NCBI GenBank assembly: GCA_036936605.1
Contig: JAUPFV010000002.1
Coordinates: 315,658,893 to 315,722,892, forward strand
Reading direction: 5' to 3'
DNA length: 64,000 bases
From: Limnanthes douglasii subsp. nivea
Lineage: Eukaryota; Streptophyta; Magnoliopsida; Brassicales; Limnanthaceae
The notes below the pieces were generated by a model. The model was not told the DNA's origin and ran no database searches. It saw nothing but the letters and a program-made list of their open reading frames with translations. Positions 35,616-47,358 of this stretch are shown here, piece after piece. The first letter of the stretch is position 1. Each line of letters begins with the position of its first letter. The position numbers were made by a program, and so were the translations under genes.

Positions 35616-35863
35616 CTCCATCTGTCTCATAATATTAGTTGTTTAAGGTTTCTTGACCAATATTAAGAAAACTAATAATGACTTTGAAAGAATAAAAGAA
35701 AATAAATTTGATTGGTGGTGTTAATAACTTATGCAGAAAGTTAACTATTTTATTGGTTGAAAGTGGAATACATGTAATAATGTTGCATTGGAAAACGAGA
35801 ACGACATATATTATGAGACAAAAAATCTCTTCTAGAAAGACACATATTATGAGACAGATGGAG
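35616..35863. mobile_element. Stowaway-type MITE, 248 bp
   Basis: Terminal repeats CTCCATCTGTCTCATAATAT (left) and the reverse complement ATATTATGAGACAGATGGAG (right) are nearly perfect over about 20 bp. They are flanked by TA on both sides (35614-35615 and 35864-35865). The CTCC-start, GTCTCATAAT-type end and TA duplication define Stowaway (Tc1/mariner) MITEs. There is no coding capacity; an open frame over it is fortuitous. Confidence 0.9.
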
Positions 35864-36070
35864 TATTTCTTTGTTTTTCATCATCAATCATGTACGCCGG
35901 CTGTATATTTTTTTCTCTAAGTTTGCTCTAATTTGTCTCTTCTTTCTCTTTGTCGAATCTTCGATGAAGAAATCCGGTAGGTACTGTAACTCTATTTTTA
36001 ATTGTATATAATTGTTCACAAAAAACATAAATAAGTATTTGTATGGGTATTAAATATTTATATTTATTGC

Positions 36071-36098
36071 TATATATATATATATATATATATATATG
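36071..36098. repeat. (AT)n microsatellite
   Basis: About 28 bp of alternating T and A. The surrounding 35.87-36.59 kb is otherwise featureless AT-rich sequence. Confidence 0.95.
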
Positions 36099-36589
36099 AT
36101 ATTAAACAATATGATTTTGATATCATAATTCAATGCAATCATTAAAAGTTTCGAGGAACATAGTACCTACTAGTATTTAGTGAGTTATTTTACCTAATAA
36201 CTCATACATAACATAAAATTAAATACGAAAATAGTATTGTGAAGAATATTTATTGGTTTTTGTTGATGTTTTGTAGATCTGTGTTGGTGATTTGTGTGTC
36301 AGATTCTCTCGGCAGGTCTAAATCCTTGTCAAACATAAAATTTGATTTAGATGTACCATTGGTTAGATAGTTTTCTCATTAGATTCCACATTACTAATTT
36401 GTGATTGTTGCTACTAGTAAAAGACGTAATTTTTTTGTGGTTTTTTATTGTGGTTTCTCATATTAAAGAATCTCATGGAACCAAACGTTTACACACGACA
36501 CCAATTGTTGAGGTGGTTTTTGTTCGAAAAATCTAAGAACATTTTAAGAGTGTAGAGGAAAATGATGAGAGAAAAATATTTATTTTTGA

Positions 36590-37420
36590 TAAAATAAATC
36601 AATATAGTAAATATTAAATGTATAAATGTATTTGTTTATTAGATCTATTTATATAGAACTTCCTAAGAAGTTGGGGTAAATATATGATATCATTGTATCC
36701 AAATAAGTTATTATGCAATTTAAAATTATTAACTATTATTCTAATATTTTTTTAAGAGTCTTTTGGATATTGGACCTTGAATTGGTGATAAGAAAATATA
36801 CTTGGCTTAGACAAATTATACTTGTGCGAATTAAATTTTTAATATTGTTTATTAATAACTATTAAAAACTTGTGTAACCTATTTTCTATAGATTTTTTTT
36901 ATAACTCTGATTAATTCAATTTACAGATAATTAGTAATTTTACAAATCATCCTACAATATTATTGAAAATGACTTTCACTGCGAATATAAATTGTCAAAT
37001 CATTACTCTATTTAAAATTAGTTAATATCATATCTCTTTAGTTAACTTCTCTCTATATATAATTGGCTAGTGAATACTGGGAACCAAATTAGGACTCATA
37101 AACTCCCAATTTTTTGTTGTTAATATAGTATACTACGATAATCGGTTGCGGAAGGAGCAACAAACGCATCTATCACCCTCTAGGGGTGATTTTATACGAG
37201 AAGGATCGATAAATCTTCTCGATTTAACTCTTTTGTAATCTAAGTTAGAGAAGCATAGACAACAGTTGATGGCAGCAGTAACAACATTTCGGATTAAGAA
37301 ATAAGCATTGGCATAAGTGGCATCGCTTTGGGATAATAAAGATGTGCTTACGACAAGACCTAAATGTATACGGTTTTAAATCGGTTGAAATGAGAACAAA
37401 TATGACCAAGGCGACCACAG
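36590..37420 (+). repeat. LTR-like dispersed repeat R2
   Basis: Partner of R1 (16860-17800), collinear over most of its length. It ends at 'aaatatgaccaa', directly before 'ggcgaccacagtgggag', the primer-site-like start of Gypsy element (a). Element (b), whose gag resembles that of (a), has a quite different LTR. The R2/(a) border may therefore be a recombination or insertion junction and not a natural LTR end. Confidence 0.5.
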
Positions 37421-37499
37421 TGGGAGTTGGTAGTACATGAATAGAAAATTAAAATCCAGTGAATAGAAATGATACTTTTGATATCATTAAGGCATGGAT

Positions 37500-39094
37500 C
37501 TTAACATGCAAGATGTTCCGCCTGATGCTCCACTTCGAAGAATTGAAGGTGTGACCCATGACAATATCCCTCGACACAATCCAGATAAAAGACAACTCAT
37601 AAAAGATGAACGTGATCAGCTGAGGGTTGAAATTGAAGCTTTAAGGGTTCATAAGAAAGCTGAAAAGGGGTAAAAGAAAAGTCTGATGCGTACGGACTCT
37701 ACCCTACAGATGAGCATGTTGACAATGAGTTATCCACAAAGACTCATGTTAGCCCAAAAAAATACATCGGTCAAACGAGTTGTGAGTACAACCTCGGGGT
37801 CTTCTGATAGTTCATCAAGTGACTCTAACCTTGAAGAGTCACTTTGATCCAGTAGTGATGAGGGCCGCCTAAAGAGGAAATTTAGGCTAACCAAGAAACA
37901 TTTAAGAAAAAAGGGACATAAATGGTTCTATAAAAAAGAACAAGTACCATAGTAAAATAAAGGGTTCGATTGATCATCACATTGATCATCTGTTGCTTTA
38001 TCCTTTTTCTATTCAATCCAAACCAGGTATCTTTTCTACTCCTGATAAAGATACTGTATTTAGCTGTAGCCATAATTGGAGACAATCACCATTGTCCTCG
38101 AAAACACTCTTTGGACATCTTCCCAAGCGATTTGATAGCTCCAAGATAGAAAAGTGTGATGAAAGTAAATATCTGGACAACCATCTCGACCAATTCATAA
38201 TCTGTTATGTCGGGCTTTCTCACAAATATTTAAGGGAAGTGGCATCAAATGGTACAATAGTCTCCCTCATGGATCTATAAATAATTTTGACATATTCAGG
38301 GTGGCGTTCCGGAGACAATTTGTTGTAAGCAAAGAGCTTAAAAGAAACGATGATACCATTATTCATTGTTCCCATGAGACAAACGAATATTTAAAGGAAT
38401 ATATTAGTAGGTTTGTGAACATAAAGAATGAGCTCCCTGATTGTTTTAAACAACTGGCAATCGCCTCTTTAGAAAGGTTTGATCCCGGAAATTTAGTTGA
38501 TTCGGTAATCCGGAAGAAAGCTATGACTTTTGAAGGGCTGTTAAATCAAGTTGGGAAATAAATCACAGTTGAAGAAACTAAGAATTCTAGAGTGCCTCGT
38601 CAGAACCGATCTGCTGCTACAACATTAATTCCACAAGCAACAACTCAATCCCAACCTATTTCCAATTGGAAGTTAAAAGAATCCGGAAAGGGATCACATC
38701 GGTCCAGACAAAATCAATTAATCAAAACCAACAGGTTAGAAGTAAAAGAGGACCATGGGTTCAGCCTAAATAGTTTGCTCAGCTGGAAGAGAGTGTAGTG
38801 ACAATATATGATAAAACTAAGAATGATGTGCATTTTAGAAGGCCAAATCCACTACAGTCTCCTTGAGAGACTCGAAGTACTAACTTCTTTAAATATCACA
38901 ATGATGTGGGTCATGACACACATGATTGTATAGCATTGAAGCAAGAAGTACAAATTCTCATTGAGAGAGGGAAGTTAGGTGCCTTCATTAAAAGACAAAG
39001 GGGAGTAGACTGGAAAACACTCAATCCAGCACCAATGCAACCCGAACAACTTCATCAACCCTTCCAGGGATATCTAGACACGAGGATTCTATGA
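37500..39094 (+). pseudogene. Gag of Gypsy element (a)
   Basis: An N-terminal helical stretch (DERDQLRVEIEALR) is followed near 38040-38560 by the gag core. Segments there include HLPKRFDSSKIEKCDESKY, then VAFRRQFVVSKELKRN and YISRFVNIKNELPDCF. The zinc-knuckle-like segment near 38890-38990 reads HNDVGHDTHDCIALKQEV. Its first Cys is replaced by Phe (compare FCQYHNGIGHDTQDC in element c). At least five stops interrupt it. Confidence 0.85.
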
Positions 39095-40950
39095 TGATTG
39101 TTGAAACATTTGAGATGGACACTGAATATCTTGATCTAGATCGGAATCAGGTAGGGGTAATAGTGGATGATTCTACCACGGTTTCCGATCTGGTAATGTT
39201 TTTTGAATCATTAACTATATTAGGGAGAGACATTGTAACAGCACCCTCAAGTTGTTGAAGAAAAAGGCATGTCAATATTTTGACTACTCATTTGTAAGGA
39301 AAAATTTACACACAGCTTTACCAAACTCCTGTTCTTTTCATAGTCTTTGATGAAGACGACTTAATAGATATACCGAGTCCACATAAAGATGTTGTGGTAA
39401 TGGGAGAAACACTTGGGTGAAATGACATACGATTAATTGGCACTGGTAAATTTGTTATTTCTAACTACTTATAGACAGATGAAGAATCCCTCAGTTATCT
39501 AATGATCGAACAAAACTATTGTATGGTTCACTGTGAGTTTGACTGATTCCAATGGTGAATTCAAAGAGGAAGTATTATTGGGAAAATATTTAAAAATGGT
39601 AAGGGTTTTATTTGTTGTGGTTGATTTCCCAACATCCTACAACGCCATATTTGGGAGATTTTAGCTCTCTAAGATGCACGGTGTGGCCTATATTGTCCAC
39701 CAATTTTTAAAGTATGTGGTGGGAGGACAAGTGGGTGTTGTCCGAAGTAGCCAAAACGTTGCTAGGGAATGTCATGTAACAGCCCTTGCCTCAAAATCCC
39801 TAGAGGAAGTTAAGGTTAACAAGGAATAGCAGCTATTAGGGCCTTCCACTAATCAAAATGAAATAGATTATCCTAGCGTTGTGATACCCATTGAAGAAGT
39901 TATAATCCATTACTTGGCAGAAGGAAAAAGTGTTACGGTTGGAACTAAATTATCGTTGAGTTTGAAACACAAGTTATTATCCTTTTTATCTAACAATTTA
40001 CACGTGGTTGCATGGTGAAATAATGATGTGATTTGCCACAAATTATTAGTCTGACCTGATACTGGACCAGTAGTAAAAATAAGGAGGACTTTTTCCAAAG
40101 AAAAAGCTGATGTGATAGTGCAAGAAGTTGATCGGTTAACCAAGATGGGTCATCTTAAATAATCTCAATACCTTTTGTGGACAGCTAATCCCGTTCTAGT
40201 CAAGAAAATGAATATAAAATGACGCATGTGTATTAACTTCACTGATCTTAATAGAGCATGTCCTAAAGATCATTTTCAACTGCCACGTATAGATCAGTAA
40301 GTGGATTCTACAACAGGCAACAAGTTTTTATCCTTCATGGATACCTTTTCAAGGTATATCAAATACAGGTGGATCCGAACGATCAGGATCATACTACCTT
40401 TATTATTGATAGAGGGCTTCATTGCTATAAGGTGATGCCATTTGGGTTGAAGAATGCTAGAGATACCTATCAACGATTGGGTAAATAAAATATTTGCTAA
40501 CCAAATTGGAAGAAATATGGAAGTATATATAAATGACATGATGGTAAAGAGCCTCAAGGATGAAGATCACATATATGATCTTTAAGAAACTTTTCCTAAC
40601 TTAGATGCTATCAAATTGAAGTTAAACCCTGAAAAATGTACACTTGGAGTCTGATCTGGCAAGTTTCTAGGATATGTCATAAGTGAAAAAGGGATTCAGG
40701 CTGATCCAGATCAGTTAAATGCTTTATTAGCCATGGATCTCCCTCGGAGTACCGAAGAAGTTCAGAGACTAACTCGGCGATTGGCTGCGTTAAATTAGTT
40801 TATTTCAAGATCATCGGACAAGTGCGTTCATTTTTTTCAAGTTTTGAGGAACGTTAAGAAGTTTAATTGGTATCCACAGTGTGATGAAGCCATTCTTGAA
40901 ATAAAAAAGCACTTATCATCGCCCAATACATTGTTCAACCCCATTCAATA
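39095..40950 (+). pseudogene. Protease and reverse transcriptase of Gypsy element (a)
   Basis: Protease-like text lies at about 39340-39780 and ends YNAIFG.. and SLEEVKVNKE as in element (b). RT follows with EVDRLTKMGHLK, NPVLVKKM, FTDLNRACPKD and FLSFMDTFSRY. The RT catalytic loop at 40526-40537 reads YIND where element (b) has YIDD, so one metal-binding Asp is lost. Many stops and shifts are present. Confidence 0.85.
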
Positions 40951-41660
40951 AGAGAAACCTTATATGTATATTTAGCCGTATCAGAGTATGCAGTGTGTGT
41001 TGGATAATTACCCACATCTGGTATATTTCATAAGCAAGAGTTTGTTGGAAGCGGAAAAAACTATTTGAAATTAGAAAAATTAGCCCTAGTATTGGTAATA
41101 GCAGCCATGAAAATAAGGCCATATTTTCAAACACATTCAATCACAGTTCGAACATATTTTCCTTTAAAAATGTTCTACAAAAGACTAACAATCAAGGCTC
41201 AAGATATAGCCAATTTCCTGGTAGAATTTCATACTAAAAGGCCCTAAAATATGCTCAACAAAACAAATGTAAGAAATAGTGGGTAAATCGAACAGACGAT
41301 GGATCTAGTATGATGGTATGTGGAGCTGGAATTTGTCTAGCCTCCCCTTATGATGATACTATGTACCAAGCTATATGTTTTGGTTTCAGGGCATCCAATA
41401 ATGAATCTTAATATGAAGCAGCTATAGCTTTTTTCAGATTAGTTCAATTGTATGGAGGAACGAGGTCAGGTTAGTAAGTGAATCCCAGTTATTTATTCAT
41501 CAGTTGATGAAGTATCTGCAAGTTCTGAAAGAAGTAGCCCTGATTTTTAAAAGCGTTTGGTATGATCATGTCCCTAGATCGAAAATTACTATGGCGGATT
41601 CTTTAGCTACCATAGCCTACTATGAAGCATATCTATGGATTCTTATGCAAGAATGTCCAT
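40951..41660 (+). pseudogene. Two RNase H modules of Gypsy element (a)
   Basis: The first module (about 41030-41240) keeps YLKLEKLALVLVIAA and KIRPYFQTHSI. The second (about 41290-41650) starts DGSS..GAGICLASP, then QAICFGFRASNNES and YEAAIAFFRL, which is the additional archaeal-type RNase H seen in Tat elements. Stops lie in both. Confidence 0.78.
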
Positions 41661-41699
41661 CCATAGGCTCAGTTTGAGGGGGTGAAGCTGAAGAAAATA

Positions 41700-42960
41700 T
41701 GAACATATCCGGCATACAATCCAAAGATTGGTATGAAATACAACAATTTATTACTCATGAGGTTCTACCTTTGGATAAAATTTTAGCTAAAAAGTAAAGT
41801 ACAAAGCTCATGGTTTCCTGGTGTTGAGAGAAATTCTTTATAAAGAATATTTTGCCAGACCTCTCCTATGTTTCCTAGGTTTGAAGAGTCCCAAAATTTT
41901 CAATCAGAATTACACGATGAAGAGGGGTCGGCACATTGTGGCTATAAAGCTTTAACTATGAGAGTTTTGTTAGCTGGATACTATTGGCCTACTATGATGG
42001 CAGATGCAAAACATATGGTCAGAAGATATGATCATTGCCAGAAATATGAGAATGAAATACGTATGCCAACAGTTCCCATGGAGTCAATATCTAAACCCAT
42101 ACCTTTCGATAGATGGGGTTTGGATTTAATTGGACCTCTTCTCATGGCCTCTGGAGGTTATCAAACGATAATTGTGGCAATAGAATATTTCTATAAATGG
42201 ATCGAAGTTGCCCCGCTAGTTGGAATCACTTTAAAATTAGTTATAAAGTTTATCATATCTAACATATGTTACCGATTTGGAATTCCTCAGCGTATTACTA
42301 CAGACAATGGGCCACAGTTTGACAATAAAGACATGGAAACATTTTGCACTTCCAGAGGAATTCATCATTGTTTTTCTTCTCCTTTTCATTCTTAGGCAAA
42401 TGGACAGTTTGAAGTTTCTAATATGACAATTTTAACAGGGTTAAAAAGAATCTTGAATGAGCTGCAAGAAAATGGCCAAGATAATTATAAGAAGTATTGA
42501 TGGCCTACCGAACTACTCCTCATACAACTACTCCTGAGCCTCATTTTGCTATTGTTTATAGGATGGAAGCAATACACCTATAGAGGCTACTTCGCCCTCA
42601 TTCCGGATACAAAACTATTCTGAACAAGCTAAAAATATGGTAGTGAAGAATTAGTTGGATCTGATTGAAGAAAGAAGAGCAAATGCACATTCGAGAATAA
42701 CACACTATTAGGATTTGATGAGAAGTAGAATGGAAAAGAGAGAAAAAAAGAAAAGATTTCCACATATGGGACAAAGTGTTAAAGAAAGTTTTTTTTACAT
42801 ACCAAGGACAAAACATTTGGTAAAATGTCTCCAAATTGGGAAGGCCCATACATGGTATGTAAGAGAGTCAAGCAAGGAACATACAAACTTCAAAAAAAAA
42901 TAAGGCAACGTGTTGAAACACCCATGGAACATTGAGCATTTCAGGTTGTACTTTGAATAA
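41700..42960 (+). pseudogene. Integrase of Gypsy element (a)
   Basis: The longest open part is 41868-42395. A zinc-binding segment (HCGYKALTMRVLLAGYYWP ... HCQKYENE) leads to RWGLDLIGP (first Asp) and ITTDNGPQFDNKD (second Asp). A TAG in 'HS*ANGQFEVSNMT' lies just before the catalytic Glu. The C-terminal tail (HTWYVRESSKEHTNFKKK) ends near 42960 with WNIEHFRLYFE, as in other Tat pols. It is followed by 'tatttgggggcatactctta', also seen inverted after element (b). Confidence 0.88.
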
Positions 42961-43107
42961 AATCTTCTAGTAAATATTTACGTTGTCATACTTCAATGTA
43001 AATATTTGGGGGCATACTCTTACTACCCTGGTGTCACGAGGAGGTTTTAATGAGGTGTCCGGTTTTAGATGAATATCTTATACCTTTTTAAATAATCGTA
43101 GTGGATA

Positions 43108-43410
43108 TGAAGATATCAGATGGATTAAACACCTATTAAAGACCTTTGGCCTTAAAATGAAATATCTTTGAAGTGATCAAATGGATTAAACACCTATTAC
43201 AGACCTTCGGCCTTCAAATGAAATATCTTTGAAGTGATCGAATGGATTAAACACCTATTAAGCACCTTTGGTATTCAAATGAATATATTTTAAGTGATCG
43301 GAAGGATTAAACACTTAGTAAATGCATCGCAAAAATTAAATACTCATTAAATATCTTTAGCTTTGAAATGAAATACGGTTGAATGGCTCCGACATATTAA
43401 ATACTGGTTA
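43108..43410. repeat. About 63-bp tandem repeats 3' of pol in element (a)
   Basis: Four to five imperfect units are built on 'tggattaaacacctatta', 'gacctttggcctt' and 'aaatgaaatatctttgaagt'. They lie between pol and the antisense ORF, in a non-coding spacer. The equivalent spacer of (b), about 44930-45070, has related but shorter words. Confidence 0.8.
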
Positions 43411-43615
43411 AACCCTACACTTTTAGACTACCGAATTGAGTTAAACCATTTATACCACTTTTAAATATCATAAAAACACAAGAGAGAGAATTGTATATGT
43501 AGAAAAACACAATTTTAAAACTGATCGAATCATCAAAAAATGTCCGCCATTTCACAAAATTCCTTGGCCATCCAAAGACTTTAGTTTCAAACACGAAATT
43601 GAAAATACAACAACC

Positions 43616-44149
43616 TTAGGGCTCGTTCCTTTCGGTTCTTTCCTTACCTTTATCTTTCTCTTCCTTTTTTCCTTTATCTTTATCTTGCGTGGGACTCTTA
43701 GCGTCAATATTTGAACTTTCATTAGATCCCTCATCGGAATCAAAAGCATTTGGTGAAGAAACACCATGTTTATCACCATATGGCAGGGTATGGAAATGTA
43801 TCTCATCGTATGGTACAAACTTCCACAGGGATCCAATGTTCTTTTTTGGAAATCTCTCATGGAATAACAAGACCATATTTGCTTTAATACTCACTTCCCT
43901 CTTTTCCATAGAGTCTACCACACCAACAGCATACTTTTCCACTACTGCAGTTATCTCTTGATTTTGGTTCTTCTTTAGAGAAATAATTTCTTCTTCTTTC
44001 TCTTTAAGAAGTTTATTTGACTTCTCTTTCTCTTCGGACAGTATGGTAATGGTGCCTGTATCGGTGTCTTGTTGATCCTTCAAATACTTAATCTCTTTAG
44101 AATTAGTTGTTTCCAGAGAAAACCAGAGCTTGAAACACAATCTCTCCAC
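43616..44149 (-). pseudogene. Antisense coiled-coil ORF of Gypsy element (a), 5'-truncated
   Basis: About 165 recognisable codons run antisense to gag-pol. A Lys/Glu coiled coil (SEEKEKSNKLLKEKEEE) leads to VVEKYAVGVVDSMEKREV, then a conserved block (GSLWKFVPYDEIHFHTLPYG). The acidic/Lys-rich tail is rich in K-D-K-G. It matches the ORFs at 44130-44712 and 62400-62630. The upstream part is cut at the junction with element (b); the first residues listed by translation (MERLCFKLW) are junction sequence. Function is unknown. Tat elements such as maize Grande are known to carry antisense ORFs here. Confidence 0.75.
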
Positions 44150-44712
44150 TACTCAGCAACAGAGAGAAACTTTAAAGAAAGAAAAAAGAGGATTTGGCTA
44201 CCCAATTGCTCCAGTCCAAGAGCGCTCAAGAGGAGCTCCAAACAAAATATTCCAGACTAGAAACTTCTACCTCCATAGAGATCAAATCCTTGACTACCAA
44301 TGTCAACATTATCAATGCTTTATCCGAAGAAAAAGCTAATTTAGAGACGCTTCTCAAAGAGAAGAAAGATGAGAATGCTTATTTAGTAAGAAAAATAGCC
44401 CAAGAGATAGTTGCAGGATAAAAAGGTACGCTGTCGAAGTGGTGGATTCTTTAGAGAAAATAGATGAGGGGGTCACATCGGACATGGTCTTGCTATTCCA
44501 ATGAAAATTTTCCGAAGAGTACCCTTGGTCCTTTGTGGAAATTTGTACCGTACGAGGAGACCATTTTCCATACCATGGTGGATAAAGCCAAGCATGGTTA
44601 TTCAAGTAGAGAATGTGATGAAGAAACTGGTGAGAGTTCAAGCGTTGAGCTCAAAAGTCCCAAGAAGTTGAATGTGATGAAAAAACCGAAGGGAAAATCC
44701 CTAAGGTTATGA
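44130..44712 (+). pseudogene. Antisense coiled-coil ORF of Gypsy element (b), 5'-truncated
   Basis: Reads SAQEELQTKYSRLETS, SEEKANLETLLKEKKDE, then after a shift KRYAVEVVDSLEK. After another shift it reads LGPLWKFVPYEETIFHTM and an acidic end (ECDEETGESSSVELKSPKK). It aligns with the inverted copy at 43616-44149. Two frame breaks are visible, near 44420 and 44500. It is transcriptionally convergent with pol (b). Confidence 0.75.
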
Positions 44713-45239
44713 TGTTATTTTGTGTTTTTAAAACTAAAGTCCTTGGACGGCCAAGGAATTTTGTTATGTTTTTTTAATTCATGTCTTATGAACGAAAGTC
44801 CTTGAATGGTTAAGTCATTCTGTGAATTGTGGGTCGGGCTTGTTCCGATCAAGTTAAATATCATATTTTTCTTTTGTACAAACTCTATTGTCTTCTTATA
44901 ATTAACGTCCTAAGTAGTCAATATTTCCGATTTGTTTAATAAATGTTTAATAAGCATTAATGACTCCAATCACGAGTGTTTAATAAATGTGATCAAGTGT
45001 TTACAAATCTGGTCAGCTCAAAGATACTTAATTTGAGATTTGGGGTGTTTAATGAGTATTTAATTTATCTGATCTCCTCATACTATGGTCAAGAACTTTG
45101 CACAAGAATTTTGAAGAAGGCATAAGATGTTATTGAAAAACCCGGACACCTCTAAAACATCCCCGCACCACCAGGATAGGAAAGAGTATGCCCCCCTAAT
45201 ATTTAAATTGAGGTATGAAAAGGTAAATATTTATAAAAG

Positions 45240-46566
45240 AGTTTTGTTCTTAATATAACCTGAGATGTTCAACGTTCCATGGGTGCTTTAATACTCTGCT
45301 CTCTTTGTCTTGAAGTTTATATGTCTCTGGCTTGACTTTTCCACATACCACATAGGGACCTTCCAAGTTTGGAGCCAGCTTTCCAAACTGTTTTTATTTA
45401 GTGTGCAAAAATACTTTTCTCAAGACTTGGTCTCCCAATTGAAAATCTCTTCATTTAACCTTCGATGCAAATCTACTTCTCATTAAACCCTGAAAGTGTG
45501 TTGTTCTTCAATGTGATTTAACTCTCCTCTCTTCTATCAAATCCAATTGATTCCTAACCGCCATATCATTGGCATGTTCGGAATAGTTTTGGATTCAGAA
45601 AGATGGTAAAGTAGCTTCCATGGGTGTGATTGCATCCATCTCACAAACGAGAGCAAAAGAGGATTCTTGTGTAGCAATTCGAGGAGTAGTTCGGTAAGCC
45701 GACAGTACTTCTTGTAAATAACTTGGCTACTTCCCTGCAGCTCTTTCCATATTCTTTTTCAACCCGGACAAGATCGTTTGATTAACAACTTCAACTTGCC
45801 CATTATCTTGTGGGTACAATAGAGAAGAAAAAAAGTGTTGAATCCCTCTGGAAGTGCAAAACATCTCAATGTCTTTATTATCAAATTGTGGCCCATTATC
45901 TGTAGTGATCTTCTGGGGAACTCCAAATCTGCAACATATGTTGGATAGTTAGAATTGTATAAGCTCCTTAAACGTGGTTCCAACTAAGGTAGCTTCTTCT
46001 ATCCATTTAGAGAAATAGTCAATTGCCACTATCATTGTTCGATATCCACCGGATGCTATGGGAGGAGGCCCCACCAAATCCAACCCCCATCTATCAAAAG
46101 GTATTGGTTCGGATATGGATTCCACAGGAACTGCTAGCACATGAATTTCATTTCCATTCTGGAAAAGATCACACATTTTGACTATATCTTTGGCATCTGC
46201 CATTATTGTTGGACAATAGTACCCTGCTAATAAGACTCTTCTGATTAAGGCCTTATAGTCACAACATACAGAGCCTTCTCCATCGTGCAGTTCAGATAAA
46301 TGTTTTTGGGATTCTTCAAATCCTAAGCAACGCAAGAGGGGTCTGCCAAATGATTTCTTATAAATAACTTCTTTTAATACCAAGAAACCACGAGATTTAG
46401 ATTTAATTTTCTTAGCCGGGACTTTATCCGGAGGTAAAATTCCATCAGAAATGAACTGAAAAATATCATACATCCAGTCTTTAGGTTGGATGACAAATAT
46501 ACTCATACTCTCTTCATTCTCTTTACTCTTTTCTTGGCTTAAATCTATTGATGGACACTCTAGCAT
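45240..46566 (-). pseudogene. Integrase of Gypsy element (b)
   Basis: An open stretch at 45949-46566 contains the zinc-binding segment (YKALIRRVLLAGYYCPT) and FDRWGLDLVGPPP (first Asp), then AIDYFSKWIEEA. After a stop the core continues at lower coordinates with DNGPQFDNKD (near 45890). The C-terminal tail with KHPWNVEHLRLY is near 45260. It is better kept than in (a). Confidence 0.88.
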
Positions 46567-46599
46567 CAGAATCCATGCGTAAGATTCAGAAAAGGCTAT

Positions 46600-47318
46600 G
46601 GTTGCTAAAGAGTCAGCATAATATTCTCTAATCTAGGGACATATTCATATTGGATATTTATGAAATTTGCAGCAACTTCTCTCAATATGAGAAAATATTT
46701 TATCAATTGTTCCTTCTATGTGTCACACTACCCCTGAGCATGGTAAATAAGTAGTTGGGAGTCACTCATCAATCAGACTCTTTTTGCCCCAAATATAAGG
46801 GCTAGTCTGAGACCGGCTATAACTCCTTCATATTTGGATTTATTGTTGGAAGCCCTGAAACCAAAACATATAGCTTGATACATGGTATCACCATAAGGAG
46901 AAGTTAAACAAATTCTGTCCCCACATCCCATAGTACTAGACCCACCATCAGTTTGGGTTACCCATAATGTTTTATATTGGTTCTCTTGTATTTACCCAGG
47001 GGGGCAATCAGCATGAAATTTGACTAAGAAATCGGCCACTGATTGAGCATTAACTGCAGTTCGGGGCACAAAGTCAATATCATAATAACCCAGCTCATTT
47101 GACCACTTGGTCATCCTTCTTGATGTATCAGCCTTTTCGAGAACATTCTTCAAAGGAAAAGATGTTCGGACGACAATTGAATGAGCTTGGAAGTATGGTC
47201 TCATTTTTCTAGTTGTTATTACTAATGTCAAGGCCAACTTTTCTAACTTCAAATAACTTCTTTCAGCATCCAACAGACTTTCGATAATGTAATAAGCCGG
47301 ACAGGGGTAATTATCCAC
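46600..47318 (-). pseudogene. Two RNase H modules of Gypsy element (b)
   Basis: 46992-47318 holds the RT-linked RNase H (SYLKLEKLALTLVITTRKMR, then ELGYYDIDFVPRTAV and QSVADFLVKFHADC). 46600-46985 holds the second, archaeal-type module (DGGSST..CG, SPYGDTMYQAICFGFRASNN, YEGVIAGLRLAL, MSDSQLL). Two modules are diagnostic of the Tat branch. The second has several stops. Confidence 0.82.
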
Positions 47319-47358
47319 CTCTCATCTAGCATAGTACTTACTGCATACTCCGATACAA

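Larger units (their letters stand above)
37421..44110 (+). mobile_element. Ty3/gypsy Tat-type element (a), heavily mutated, 3' end missing
   Basis: Reads gag, protease, RT, RNase H, a second RNase H, integrase on the plus strand, then a coiled-coil ORF on the opposite strand. Dual RNase H and an antisense ORF 3' of pol are marks of the Tat lineage. It starts at a primer-site-like sequence without a matching 5' LTR, and it ends where it meets element (b) tail to tail. Dozens of stops and shifts show it is long dead. Confidence 0.85.
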
